64,000 nucleotides of DNA from Sipunculus nudus (GCA_026874595.1 CM049313.1:66346159-66410158), one strand, 5' to 3'. Shown: positions 25,701 to 37,800, counted from the first letter of the stretch. Made by a program: numbers and translations. Notes: generated from the letters alone by a model not told the origin.

Positions 25701-28700
25701 TTTCAAACTCAAATGCAGGGTCCACCGTGAGTTCTTTTCCAGCTGCTTTACGGAAAGCTTTAGTCCATTTTACCTTTCTTGGGTTTCTCTTCTTTTTGAA
25801 TGCACTGTGACATTTTGCTCGACAGAATCTGAAAATCTGCAAAAAATGGAGACATTATAATATATGTTTATACATCAATTTTTCTGTTTGTATGTAATAT
25901 TGCATGGCTTCGAGGGAACATATTCATCCTGAGCATTTATTACGTTTGTCTCTGAAGAACATTATAGTAACAGAAAAGTACTTAAGAAAAGTACAATGAT
26001 ACATAACAATATAAAAAACAAGGGCACTGCAAAGTGGAGCATCCCCTCGCATGGGAGCAAAATGATATTGGGTGTATTACGCAAGTGTTGAAATGAGGAG
26101 AGGGGGTGTGTGAGCTTGAGCTTTGAAGTCAAACTCAATAAGTTGTATGTGTATGGGTGGGTGAGGCATATGTGAAGGAGAAAGCTTAAGATCAAACGAT
26201 TTGGCTTAAAATTGATCAATAAGGTATATTGAGACAGAGAGGAAGACAGACAGGAAGACGGATGTACATACTATGGGGGTAGTATATCCGCTGTATTAAA
26301 TTTGTTATGAGGGGATAATAAAATATTGGGCTAGCAACTCTATTAATGTAAGAAGGATTGGGTCCAGTTGAAAAAAGCATATGGCACAAGGGCACTGCAA
26401 AGTGGAGCATGATGTAGCAGTTGGGGTATAATGTGAATTATTTGATTACATTATTATTATTTTGATAAATGGCTTGGCAGAGTGGATTTTTGATGTCAGG
26501 CATCACTGAGTAGTTTTAGGTGCAATATTTACTGCACAGTGGTCAGAGTAATAACATAAGAGTACCTGTGGCGTGTACATCTATGTGTTTGGTGTAGATA
26601 TGCTCCAAGAGGCCCCCATTTTTGCGAGTGACACCTGTGACATTCTGCTTAAATCCAGCTTCTTCTAGGCATTTCAGAGGAGAAGTTTTGTTGAGATCTG
26701 TATTGAAGTCTCCAAATATAATTGTTGGGCCAGGTGGAAGTAACGTTAGTTGTTGATTCATGGGTATATTGAGAGTTGTAGATGAAGCATGTGGAGGTAA
26801 GTTGACCCTTTTTCAAGAAGTGGGTCTTGTGGCTGTGACCTTTGACCCCATGACCTCAAGATCAAAACGGGTGTTTATCCCCGGGGGGGGGGGGGGGGGG
26901 GGGCTATATGTTGAGCTATATGTGCATGATGAAAGGTTTTGGTCAAACGGTTTGGCTTAAAATCATTCCATAAGCTTTTTCAAGAAGTGGGTGCTGTGGC
27001 CGTGACCTTTGACCCTGTAACCTCAAAATCAATAGGTTTCTTCATCCATGGGTGGGTGAGCCATATGTGGGAGATGAAAGGTTAAGATCAAACAGTTTTG
27101 CTTAAAATGGGTCCACAAGCTTTTTCAAGAAGTGGGTGCTGTGGCCATGACACTTGATCCCTTGACCTCAAAATCGATAGGTTTCTTCATCTTTGGGTTG
27201 GTGAGCCATATACAATGTGCAGATGACAGGTTTAGGTCAAACGAATTGGCTTGAAATTGATCCACAAGCTTTTTCAAGAAGTGGGTGCTGTGGCTGTGAC
27301 CTTTGGCCCCGTGAACTCAAAATCGAAGGTTCCTTCATCTATGAGTGGGTGAGCCATATCTGCGAGATGATAGGTTTTGGTCAAACGGTTTGGTTTGAAT
27401 TTAATGCACAGGCTTTTTCAAGAAATGGGTGCTGTGGCCTCGACCTTTGACCCCGTGACCTACAAAATGATAGGTTTCTTCATCCATGGATGGGTAAGCC
27501 ATATGTGCAAGAAGAAAGATTTGTGTAAAAAGGTTTTACTAAAATGGGTCCACAAGCTTTTTCAAGAAGTGGATGCTGTGGCTGTGACCTTTGACCCCGT
27601 GACCTCAAAATCAAAAGGTTTCCTCATCTAAGGGTGGATGAGCCATATGTGTGAGATAAAAGGTTTAGGTCAATCTGTTTTGCTTAAAATTGGTCTACAA
27701 GCTTTTTTCAAGAAGTGGGTGCTGTGACTATGACCTTTGACCCTGTGACCTCAAAATCAATAGGTTTCTTCATCCTTGGGTGGGTGAGCCATATGTGCGA
27801 GATGAAAGATTTAGGTCAATTGGTTTGGCCTGAAATCAATCAACAAACTTTTTCAAAGAGTGGGTGCTGTGGCCGTGACCTTTGACCCCATGACCTCAAA
27901 ATCAATAGGTTTCTTCATCCATGGAAGGGTAAGCCATATGAGGGAGATGAAAGGTTAAAGTCAAACCGTTTGGCTTGAAATCGATCCACAAGCTTTTTCA
28001 AGAAATGGGTGCTATGGCCTTGACCTTTGACCCCCAAAATTGATAGGTTTGTTCATCCATGGATGGGTAAGCCATATGTGTGAGATGAAAGGTTTATGTA
28101 AAAAGGTTTGACTAAAATGGGTCCACAAGCTTTTTCAAGAAGTGGGTGCTGTGGGTGTGACAAGGGATGTGCCAACGCCGGCGGTGCCGGGCGGGTGCGC
28201 CGGGCAGTCTTTCCTGCCGCCCGGCACTTGACTGGAAAGTGCCAATGCCAGCCCGGCAGTAATATTTTTAAATTGTTAAAGCTATGAACAAAAATACAAG
28301 CGCTTATCTCGCGGTTTTTCACCGATATTACAATTAGTGACCCCTATCGGATATATCTAAGTGCATGTCTACCACACTAGATGACATCCAGTGGCGCATA
28401 AAATGAATATTTAATTGAAGGTACTCTTTCAAAATGTGTCATAACAAGTGAATGTTGATGAATGAAATTTGGTACAAAAGAAGTGAACGTAGCTGCTATG
28501 GTAGCACCACCTTGTATCTGTATAAAAGACTAATGCTGATATCAGCTTCTATGAAATCACATGACGCGCCAAACGATATTAGAATGAATATAGGCTAAAT
28601 GATGATTGACATAAATTTTTGAATACATCTGTAAGGTCACAGTTCCCAATGAGGCCAAACTGCCGTAGAAAAGTGGAATATGATGTTTGATATCAGGTTT

Positions 28701-31700
28701 TAAGCACAAAAAACTGAATACGGTCCTTTTCTTATACCCATATTATATGGAAGTATTCAACAAATCCTGACTGAGAATCTGAACTGACAGATGAGTTCAC
28801 CAAGGTGTTCTAACTTTTACAATCAAATTTTCTCTCAGTGGTGGCATTGCTGTCGGCATATTGGAAATTAATAATACTTTTTAGTATTACCAATGATTTA
28901 TTCATGCAACTGAAATATCACGAATCACGTCTATAAGAAATTAAAGTTTAACTTTAAATATCCTGTGCCCCCCCTTTCCATGTGCATGGCCCGCATTATT
29001 CTGAGCACATCCCTGTGTGACCTTTGACCCCATGACATCAAAATCAATAGGTTTCTTCTTCCATGGGTGTGTGAGCCATATGTGCGAGATAAAAGGTTTT
29101 TGGCAACAGTTTGGCTTGAAATTGACTCCGAGGCAATTTAGGATGGACAGACCCACGAACAGAGGTGTTTCTATATCCCTTTTGTAACTTCGTTGCAAGG
29201 GGATAATAATATTCCACTGTGACCTAAATACTAAATTTTTATATGATATATATAATATTCCAACCCATAACCTTTCATATTTATTACACTCTTGTTCGAT
29301 AACCACAGTACTACTACTACTGTTACAGCCCGATTTAACCGGACACAATATTATAAGGCCCTGCCATAGATTCAATATAAAAGGCAGGGCCTAATATAAC
29401 TGCATGTTATAATGCGGCGTATGTATCCATACCATGGATACCCGCCGCATATGAAGCTTCAAGTAAACTGGAGAACGTAAATCCTGTACTGGGCAAAACT
29501 TCCTATAAAATCCAATATTGTGTTTGTAACAGGTATGCTTATGTCTTGGGGGCAAAAAATGTTAATGTATTCGCCTGAACAAGAAATTTTGTTGTAACCC
29601 CTGCTTTAATGCCTAAACAGTACTCATTTTAAAAGTTAACCTTCCCTGGACCTGACAGTTGTTCCTAAATCGCCAGGTGGCGTGTGTGATGCATCATTCT
29701 CTGTACAGAAATTTATCATGAATGCTAAGGATAAACACAACATATCTTGACTCTGCGTTGGAGGTTGAAAACGGTTATGAAGTTTTATGTTGGGGAACCC
29801 CAAGGAAATCCCCCCCAGACATGCTTGTTTTTACCGCTTGAGTTCTAGACCTACCTGATTCAACTGTTTAATGGACATGACATTTTAAAGTGGTATGTTG
29901 CGTTACCATATGATACAAATATGTTTGTATTCTTATATATGACACAATTTTAGCTGGGAGATTATTGTTTTATTGTCCAGTGGCATGTCTCCAGTTTTCA
30001 AACACCTCATACTAGGGTTCTCTCAGCGTAGGGAACCGAAGCGCAAGGAGAGAGCACGAAAGCTATGGGCTAGGCCTAATAATACTGAATTTGTTTAAAT
30101 CTGGCTACTATTGTCCCTCCTACAAAGGGGGGTCCACTGGTTTTAGGCAATAATAATGAAATGCTGAAATATTTCTTCAGAATATTACAGTAGCAGCCTA
30201 GCAGGAAATTATGAGTGCCAGCATTAGAAAATGAAACATTAGATTCAGTCTTACCAATTATATACTTTGCCATTTTACTGAAGTTTCCTTTAATGAATTG
30301 ACTCCATAGCATGGCCTCTTTCGTCTAAACATTAGGCTAATGATGCACTTTATTCAGTCTTATATATTATATACTATGCCATTTTACTGAAGTTTCCTTC
30401 CATTAAATGACTCCATAGCATGGCCTCTTTCTTCTAATCATTAGGCTAATGATGCACTTTATACAGTCTTATATATTTTATACTTTGCGATTTTAATGAA
30501 GTTTCCTTTAATGAATTCACTGTATAGCATGGCCTCTTTCACCTAATCATCGTCATATTTATTGTATTTATGATACTCAATACTTTAGTCATCTTGTTAA
30601 AAAGTATTGCCAACTTGGTCACTTCAGTCAATATGTTGTGACAAAGATACTAATTTCTCAGAATTTAGAAAGTTCTAAATGTATTAATTTTTTTCACTTA
30701 AGTCTTTTCAAGGTATGGTAGTGGTATCCTTATTATGCCTACATTCCTCAACAGTGCCCCGTAACCAGATGTGACGAGACTATATATTGACCTTTTCCTG
30801 CCTTTCCTCCTTGCAGTTTCAAAAGAAAAACGTACGTACTTATGGAAACAGTTTATGCGGACTGTGCACTATAGAACGTGCGTACGTCTTTTGCGGATAC
30901 GTTTTTTGAAGATACATGGAACACAGGCGCTTGAATCGCTATTTGTGTTGATCTTGGTTTAAATAGTGTTCTATTTACCTTTACAACAATCCCCTACCCT
31001 TTAATGAGCTTTAAACCATGATATATCGTTCACCGGTACTTGTTTATATAATAGATACACAAGGCCGGCATCCAAGTCTGCGGACGGGTATGCCATAATA
31101 CAAGAAATCAATTGAAATTCCCAAATATTTCAAAGATTTTCGAGGGAAGAAACTTACAGTGGTTAAATGGCCAGTTCTTCTTTCTATAAAAGCATCAACG
31201 AATCCAATACACACAGTGTACCCCTTGTAATGAGCTCTCTTTTGTAACTAGTCTGCATCCACTGAGCAGCTGTTACCACAAACAAGGAAATCACCATGTG
31301 TCTTGGTCAGCAGTAAGGATTCCCTCCCTGGAACCTAACACCTGATTGGTTGATAATGATGGAAATAGTAATCTGGGATAAATCTGCCTGTTCGTCGCTT
31401 AATGGATACAGACTCGTCCGCAGACTTGGATGCCGGCCTTGTGTATCTATTATATAAACAAGTACCGGCAAACGATATAACATGGTTTAAAGCTCATTAA
31501 ACGGTAGGGGATTGTTGTTAAGGTAAATTGAACACCATTTGAACCAAGATCAACACAAATAGCGATTCAAGCGCCTGTGCATGGAAACACAGCTTAAGAA
31601 CAAAACGCAAAAATATGTTTCAAAAACTTTATTCACACAAATATCAATGGAACAAGACATTAATAATGTCAATATATTAACTGATGACTGAGCACCTAAA

Positions 31701-32181
31701 TGTATGGACCGTGTTAACACAATATTCTCGTGGGAAATATTGGCATGCAGTGGGTTTCCGCCCGGAGGTTGCATTTCTATATTTACACCGGAAGTCTGAC
31801 ACCCGTCGCACAAACTCCGTATTATTAATTCCCGAAATACTTGTTGATTTACGGAAATGGTAATTTTTTTTCAAAATAAATATACTTTCTAGATAATTAT
31901 TGCCAAAACCCGGTGGGCACCCCTAGTCGGATGGACTTTAGCAGTGTAGTAGTCGTACTGTTACTTTTAGTGGTACTGTCGGCGTGCGTAGTGTCGGACT
32001 TGTTGGCAATGAATCGGTGTAGAACACCAGTTATTTACATGGTAAACCTACGCCTATCGTGGTAAGACTGTTTAATATATCATTATAATCGCTCACTCAC
32101 TTTACTGTCGTTTCTCACAAACTGCATCCCGTGGCCCGGGTAGATTGTGGACGAGCAGAAATAACATTTTTCGAGGCGCAT
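19643..32181 (-). CDS. RSL24D1: Ribosome biogenesis protein RSL24D1 (RLP24), complete
   Basis: Five exons (32181-32101, 25836-25650, 24515-24452, 20504-20422, 19716-19643) total 489 bases and encode 162 aa, close to the 163 aa of vertebrate RSL24D1. All introns are GT-AG and the phases agree. The product starts [18 protein letters not shown] and carries the L24e-type C2-C2 zinc-binding cysteines C6, C9, C32 and C36. The conserved [18 protein letters not shown] segment follows, then [18 protein letters not shown]. The tail is a basic and then acidic helix ending in [10 protein letters not shown]-type residues. In eukaryotes this factor sits on nuclear pre-60S particles at the site later taken by ribosomal protein eL24, and recruits the AAA-ATPase Drg1/AFG2. 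The 5.3-6.3 kb introns are packed with repeats. The TAA stop is at 19645-19643. Confidence 0.96.
20422..20504 (-). CDS. RSL24D1: RSL24D1 exon 4
   Basis: 83 bases, acceptor ctgtag, donor gtcagt. It encodes [19 protein letters not shown] and then IHLIRAPG. The NIHLIRAP motif is shared across animal orthologues. Confidence 0.95.
20598..23948. mobile_element. Composite element, family A copy 2, with nested satellite element
   Basis: The left terminus is ggcctatgggcc..gctcagctga (20601-20627) and the right terminus is cagtcagctgagctaaaa. The outer part has units of about 370 bp or less with gatgacagcttct and gatcaatgcattagttatt. Nested inside, 21463-23325, is another element running from agatgtgtcgga to tggcggaggcataaaa, with units of about 181 bp (gtcaaaagtaggtcaacc). 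Another end-like stretch (gacggacagc..gctgagggctaaaaa) is at 22466-22521. It fills RSL24D1 intron 3. Confidence 0.65.
21535..23300. repeat. 181-bp satellite units
   Basis: Units carrying gtcaaaagtaggtcaacc and cagtatctgcaggcattg-like motifs occur near 21558, 21738, 22594, 22774, 22957 and 23137. The regular 180-183 spacing is broken by about 650 bp of other sequence between the second and third. Confidence 0.85.
23949..24451. other. RSL24D1 intron 3 remainder, no feature seen
   Basis: AT-rich, with a small (TATAT)-type run near 24297-24330. Nothing else was recognised. Confidence 0.5.
24452..24515 (-). CDS. RSL24D1: RSL24D1 exon 3
   Basis: 64 bases, acceptor ctttcag, donor gtaggt. It encodes [20 protein letters not shown], aligning with the helix after the conserved core in the human protein. 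Confidence 0.93.
25185..25605. mobile_element. Foldback (palindromic) MITE of about 420 bp
   Basis: Two arms of about 200 bp are inverted. gagcaaagaattgtaatc (25261-25278) is exactly inverted at about 25492-25509. Outside and inside that core the arms still match imperfectly (ggtctggccaccagggtt against aaccttggtggtcaggcc). Folded, it forms one long hairpin. No coding capacity. It lies in RSL24D1 intron 2. Confidence 0.8.
25650..25836 (-). CDS. RSL24D1: RSL24D1 exon 2
   Basis: 187 bases, acceptor ttttgcag, donor gtaaga. It encodes the second cysteine pair (FRFCRAKCH) and the strongly conserved basic core [15 protein letters not shown], ending at YDRELWHKT. It leaves a single G that joins TG of exon 3 to form Val. 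Confidence 0.96.
26520..26761 (-). pseudogene. Endonuclease-domain fragment of a retroelement
   Basis: The minus frame reads [20 protein letters not shown] and then LLEHIYTKH. After a frameshift it gives YYSDHCAV. These are the GDFN and SDH motifs of apurinic-type endonucleases carried by LINEs and Helentrons. Only the last third of the domain remains, embedded at the left of element E. Confidence 0.65.
26805..29110. repeat. 145-bp satellite array (about ten units)
   Basis: tgtgacctttgacccc-type cues recur at a spacing of 143-151 near 26836, 26999, 27146, 27294, 27437, 27584, 27731, 27875, 28019 and 29018. Each unit also has gtttcttcatccatggg and aagctttttcaagaa. A G21 run sits at 26883-26903. 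The last two units are separated by the inserted transposon. Confidence 0.88.
28162..29014. mobile_element. hAT-like non-autonomous transposon inserted in satellite
   Basis: agggatgtgc (28163-28172) is inverted exactly at 29005-29014. The insertion is bounded by the direct repeat gtgtgac (28155-28161 and 29015-29021). Removing it restores an intact satellite unit, so it is a clean insertion of about 853 bp. A GC-rich, self-complementary region (gccgggcgg/ccgcccggc) lies at 28180-28260. No transposase was recognised. Confidence 0.85.
29216..30249. other. RSL24D1 intron 1, no feature seen
   Basis: There is only a short inverted pair near 29415-29450 (gcggcgtatgtatccat and atggatacccgccgcat). 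Nothing coding. Confidence 0.5.
30250..30548. repeat. Triplicated 111-bp tandem repeat
   Basis: Three units carry gaagtttcctt, atagcatggcctctttc and aggctaatgatgcacttta. They start near 30250, 30358 and 30469. Confidence 0.85.
30922..31578. mobile_element. Long inverted repeat element with 170-bp arms
   Basis: The left arm, 30922-31092, is repeated in inverse at about 31407-31578: aggcgcttgaatcgctattt against its complement, and acacaaggccggcatccaag against cttggatgccggccttgtgt. The spacer is about 315 bp. Flanks catggaacac (left) and catggaaacac (right) may be target duplications. Confidence 0.82.
32101..32181 (-). CDS. RSL24D1: RSL24D1 exon 1
   Basis: 81 bases, 27 codons, donor gtgagt in phase 0. 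It contains the start ATG and the first zinc-binding pair (C6, C9). The ATG is chosen because MRLEKCYFC matches the universal family N-terminus. Confidence 0.94.
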
Positions 32182-32921
32182 GATGACAGTTCTTGCCTCT
32201 CCCCACGTTGTGAAATTGAAAAGGAAGTTGACACAATACTGCAGAAACGATCACGCTCGACAGCCATTGGTTAAAATTGTCAGGGTCAAACAGACTGGTA
32301 CCTGGTGACTACAGAAACAATTTGAGAAAGTAACCAGTCTAGTAAGAAGACAATCTAGTGTTTGTTACACTCAACAGAGGTCACCAACTTACAGCATTGG
32401 TCCAGCTGGCAGGTTTAAAACTGCCTAGGTTTAATTAAGCTTCAAAATATTTATAAAAATGAATTCCAGTCACAATGATATATACATATTTGGAATCATT
32501 CGAATATTTCTTATTAAATGAGATTTGTATGAACAGTCTCTTGGTTATTGCTTGGAACTTTAATAATTTTTTTTCAAGGAGATATAAATCACAAATCACA
32601 TGTATATAAAAATAGTATCATATGAAAGTACATATAAATATTTTCAGATAATATAACTATAATTTTTACTTCATTTTTAATTTAGAATTTAAAAAATTGA
32701 AAGATACAAATATTGACTATTTATTTTAAATGGCGTTTAACTGCTATATACTTAAAAGATAAAAAACGCGTTTTAGATTAAATGTTAATCGTTTCCACAA
32801 AAGTTGAAAACTCTACATTTTGTGGATTTCGAGAAATAAACTTCTGGCCATTCATCAATAGGACAGAGAGGTTGCGAAATTCTCATGAGTTGATTCTCTT
32901 GCACTTCTTAAATGGATTGCA

Positions 32922-32976
<55 letters not shown>

Positions 32977-33431
32977 ATAATCTACAGGTTTCCAGGAATA
33001 AACATTTTTATATATGTGTGTTATTAATTAAATTCAAGTTGACTGATGGGTTTATGTTTGTCTTCTGCAATCATTAAAGCTTAGTTTTAAACTGATCTGC
33101 TAATCTATAAAGTGACTGCCAAATTTCAATGGAACTGATTTTACCAGATGCCCCATGTGTACCCCCCCCCCCCCCCCCCCGGCTACACCCCTGTTGTACA
33201 GTGCTGTTGCTAGGTTTAATAAAAAGGTATAACAATCAGATAAAAGTAAAATAAAAAACCTATCAGAACAAATTAAGTATATTGTTGAATTACACACCAC
33301 TCGCATGATTTTACTGCATGTATGTTATGCTTATTAGCAAGGTTCAGATGTGACATTCAATTTTACACGTGAGCCTCAACATTTATATTTCTAGGTATTT
33401 TGTCCAATATTTGCGAGATCAATCAAATATA

Positions 33432-33486
<55 letters not shown>

Positions 33487-33489
33487 AGA

Positions 33490-33525
<36 letters not shown>

Positions 33526-33633
33526 TAAAATTTTTTCATTTGTACTAAGTACTTCAACATGTTGCATTCATCAGGAAAGACTCTGATAGCTGAACTTGTA
33601 TGGTTTATTAAACATTTGAGTAGTTTGTTGTTG
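32182..33633. promoter_or_regulatory. RSL24D1: RSL24D1 upstream region, (AT)n and poly-C tracts
   Basis: The promoter and 5' UTR should lie just right of 32181. On the minus strand a pyrimidine run, cttcctttt (near 32221-32230), resembles a 5'-TOP start. This is inference only. Further out are (AT)n at 32927-32968, C19 at 33162-33180 and (AT)n-(GA)n at 33433-33524. Confidence 0.3.
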
Positions 33634-34437
33634 CAGGGGCGTAGCCAAGGGGGGCCGCAGGGGGCCATGCCCCCCCCCCCGCCCCGGTCGTATCCAGTAC
33701 TCGCCGTCCTTTCGGAATTTTACATAATGTAATACAAATCAGATATATGTTATCAGTAGCGGATTCAGAGGGGGCGCCTTCGGCGCGCGGCCCCTCGTTG
33801 AGCTGCAAAATCTCTCATTTTATCTTATTTCCGATTTTTGTGATTAATTTTCGTTTTTCATATTTCTTATTATTAATAGGCAAATAGACTTTATTTAAGT
33901 TATCTGCAGTTACAATTACTTTCAAATTTATTAGTTGAGTATAAGGATAACTACTGAAGATCGATCAAGCACCGGGCCCTGGTTGGGGTAGACAGTAAAC
34001 AATCTTACGGCTCCTCTGGTGATACCGGTACTCAAATTTGCGATCTGTGTTGAGATCTTAGGAGTCCTGCGTGCTGTCGAGACCACGGAAACTGGTAAAA
34101 TGCGAAGTTTTACATAATAATTCAGCTTATCAGTTATTTCACCACGAGCATTACATTTAAAAGATAATATTTTTATAGTTACAAACGTGATTGCGCTTTT
34201 GCGCCATTGACTCGTTTGAAAACGATTGAAATTTTATTTCCTAATGTTGAAGAAATATAAATATTAAATATTGCATCTCTCTACAGTTTGGTTACATAAC
34301 GCAAAGACATAAGTGAACAGTTTTCAGGAACAGGAAATCCTCATTCTTTGGTGAAAATTGCCTCAAAATGTCCTCTTTACATTGTATATTTAAAAAATTC
34401 CCAATATGTGAGGGGGAATCCCCCTCCCATACCTTCC

Positions 34438-34495
<58 letters not shown>

Positions 34496-34584
34496 CCGTA
34501 ACTAGCCTTAATTATACCATGATTCATAACTGAAAATGAAAATATATATATTTTCATATACATCAATATATAAAGTAAAGTAAA

Positions 34585-34624
<40 letters not shown>

Positions 34625-34771
34625 TACATTTATATACTTGTATGTATAACCGTTTTCATATTACCCATACATGCATATTAGCGCCCCCCCCCCCCCCCCC
34701 CCGTTTTCGAATATCTTGATCCGCCACTGATGATGGCCCCCTCCCCTCCCTCAGTCCTGGCTACGCCCCTG
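33634..34771. mobile_element. Transposon with 14-bp terminal inverted repeats, host to a nested MITE
   Basis: caggggcgtagcca at 33634-33647 is inverted exactly at 34758-34771. The 7-bp direct repeat gttgttg flanks it at 33627-33633 and 34772-34778. Only about 160 bp of the outer element remains around the nested insertion. No transposase. Confidence 0.87.
33754..34729. mobile_element. Nested element, CAGTNGCGGAT ends
   Basis: cagtagcggat at the left and atccgccactg at the right (10 of 11 matching when inverted) enclose about 976 bp. This includes (AT)n at 34440-34491, (AAT)n at 34587-34623 and C19 at 34684-34702. It sits inside the outer element. The ends resemble those of the MITEs at 15.1 and 60.6 kb. 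Confidence 0.65.
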
Positions 34772-34778
34772 GTTGTTG

Positions 34779-36390
34779 TATGGGTAATCCTTAACTAAAC
34801 AGTACTTATTAACCTATAACTGTTATGCAATCAAGTTTTAAAAATACATATACAACAGCAAAAATTATTGACGAGGTTTTGAACAAACAGCATAATCATT
34901 GAAAATGTTTAAAAAAAGTATACAAAAAGAAGACTTGCCTGAAAAGGCTAATATTTAAATTATTCCAGAGTGGCGTCGCAATGCCTCTATTTTCAAAGAA
35001 CGACAGAAGCGATTAATTTTCAAATTGCTGTTCTTTATGTTTCTAAAATTCTTTCAAATTCTAAAAAGGCGTAATGTTTCTGACAGGCAAATATAAAATA
35101 TTTATTCTTATCCGAGACTTAACAGAAACAGCTATTATTTAGCAGCATATAATGAATGAAATCATCAAAAATGAATATATTTCTTGGGTTGACGAAAACA
35201 GGTGTGACACTGAAACTTTCAAGAAATTTGTTGTTTCAATCACGTGACTCGCCACACCTGTATGTACCGGAAACAGGGTCATCTCGGCTCTTGAAATCAA
35301 CATCATAATGCTTGTTCAACGATGCTTTGGTGGTCAAAACCACCTGTGACGCTGAAACGCACAAGGCGTAATTTGTTCCTATAAAATAAACCGATTATTT
35401 TATGCCTTGGTACACCTGTATGCACTCACAAGAGGGCCAACTGTGTTGAGGTACCACCGCATATCTATCAGTTTATTTTATTGTATTTTATATGCAAATA
35501 TAAGTTTCTGCCACTGAACAGTACTTCTGAAAAGATTTGCAACTGCTCAAAAGTAACTATTATCAAACAAATATCTTTTGCATAACAATATATAGTATAT
35601 TTATCTTGTTCTAAGGTTTTAACCAAACGTGTATATTGTTCATAGGAATGTTATGTCCATACTAGATCTTATATACTTCGTGGAGATATAATGTGTTAAG
35701 GCCAAAATCTGTATCGGGATATGTTTACATATAAGCATAAACCTACTTCTAATACGATTGTAACAACAAAACACATATTTAATGATGGAATATGATGGGG
35801 AGGGGAATCGTGTGTTAGTTTGGTATATTTGAATAAGTATTCGAATGACGGGCATGGGCGCAATGATGTGTGTGTGTGGGGGGGGGGGGGGGGGGGGAGT
35901 GGTGGCTCCCCCTATAAACCGGGTATAACATGGTATGCCCCCCCCCCCCCCCTCTTTTGCTAATAAAAAGAATATCATTAAATGTAGGCTCTAACTGCAA
36001 TTAGTAAAATATACAAGTTGTTAACAAAAATGTGTCGCAAATATCCGCAGGTGTGATCATGACATGTAATGTTTCAGAAATGAATAAAACAGGAACCTGA
36101 CTGATATATGCATGATTCCCCCGTTTCCACGACACTGTGGTATTCATGCAGCCAATGTCGATGACTGTGTGTTGGAGCATTATTCCAATTGCCTGCGACT
36201 ATAGTATATAGTCAAAATGGAAAGCAACGAAGTCTGACCTACGATGTATTGGCCAAATTAGGTCCCAGCTTCGTGCTATAAATATTGATTCTGACAAATG
36301 AAAAAGCCAAAAACCTAGGATAAGCTATATCTGACTCTCTTGGCTCTTCAAACCATTCGTCGTTGCTTGTCAGGGTTACACATATACTGG
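34779..36390. other. Intergenic with facing G20 and C15 tracts
   Basis: G20 at 35878-35897 and C15 at 35938-35952 could pair across 40 bases. Open frames here translate these tracts. No gene was seen. Confidence 0.6.
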
Positions 36391-36394
36391 TCTT

Positions 36395-37800
36395 GGTTAG
36401 GAAAGAAAGAACAGTTAGGACAGAGGAAATGAATTTAACAGACAGGGAGAAGGACATTGATATTGACCGAGCCCATGTTTACTGCTGTCGCATACGCCTA
36501 GAAAACCACGACCAATTATTGTGAAGTTTGGTATTGACAGGGGCAAGAGAATATTGGGATTAGCATGGAAAGAGCTGAAATATATACGAGTCTTTGTGCA
36601 AGAAGACTTTTCTGAGAGAGTTTGAATAGCTAGAAGAGGCATGAAAAAGAAACTAAGTTAAATTAGGAAACAGTGAGCTGAAATTCTCAACTAAGATATG
36701 ACAAACTCATAATTAAAAAAAAAAAACAAGTATATGTTTTGGACGCTGATAATAACTGTAAAAATGCATTAAATCAATAGAGGAAGAAATGTAAATTCCA
36801 TCACAGGTGAGAGAGGTTTAAGGGATAGAAGTGGTGTTAAAACAGGGTGGGGCCAGGGTCCAGAATTCTCAAAATTTTAAAACAGTTATGATTCTTCTTT
36901 ATAAGTTGCAAATATGATTGATATTCTTGATTCACAAATAGATTATGAATCTTCACCTATGATGGTAGATATTTTTTTCTTATCATCATGGTGATAATAT
37001 GTATTCATCTCAGATTAGCAACCGTGTGTACAGGGATTCCAGTTATAAACAACTTTTCCATTCAAGTTCACCAAAAAACAACTTCGTGATATGAATAATT
37101 TGTTTGATGATAATAATATATGTTTGACGTATAATAATGTGTGATAATATGGTTTGTGTAGTTAACGATGAACAAAGTAACTTAATTGAATTTGTTAATA
37201 AGCATCATACAGATAAAACATGCCACAGTTCATTTAAATATAGCAATGTTAAAGATGTAAACATTGTAATTGATGTGTTACATTTTGATAGTGTTTCATT
37301 ATTATAAAAGATAGAAGCTATTTAACAGAAGATATATCACCTATATAAGTATGCTAAATATAGGTAATAATAACAATAAGTATTTCAAGCGGCTGATGAT
37401 AGAATGAATTAAACTTATTTGATTTAGCCTGTCTTTTCTATATGGATGAAAATATGAGATTTGATGAAAATATTGTGCAGAATCGGAACAAGAAGAGTTA
37501 CTGACTACAAACCTTGCACGGCACCCTTACACCACTAACCATGTGATAATAAAGTTAATTTCCAGGTAAACAACATAGCTGTTACAGAACCAAGTTTGAC
37601 ATTGAAAATGATTTTATTGAATATTCGTGGTGTAAATATAGCTAAATACTTTATCAATCTGATAAACTGGGATATTTTGGGACCGATATGGAATGAAGGT
37701 AAATATGGATGAAAAAAGGATAAACTGAGTTGTACAATGTATTCAGAAATGGGGGGTATTGAATAAATATGTAAATGGTATTATAACGGAAAACAGCTTG
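36395..37800 (+). pseudogene. Degenerate LINE fragment (Tx1/L1-like ORF1 end and possible endonuclease start)
   Basis: The plus strand reads TPRKPRPIIVKFGIDRGKRI, then KYIRVFVQEDFSERV, with a frameshifted DIDIDRAH just before. This follows the order of L1/Tx1 ORF1 C-terminal domains. Near 37605 ILLNIRGVNIA resembles the start of an endonuclease. Many stops. Opposite orientation to the LINE at 44.6-49.2 kb. Confidence 0.5.

Larger units (their letters stand above)
26025..29215. mobile_element. Element E with satellite core, preceded by a short deletion copy
   Basis: The left ends caagggcactgcaaagtgga recur at about 26020 and 26387. The inverted pair atcccctcgca (26040-26050) and tgcaaggggat (about 29194-29204) marks the outer ends. 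A mini-copy closes at about 26325 (tgaggggataata). The core 26805-29110 is a satellite array broken by a hAT-like insertion. It lies in RSL24D1 intron 1. Confidence 0.65.
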
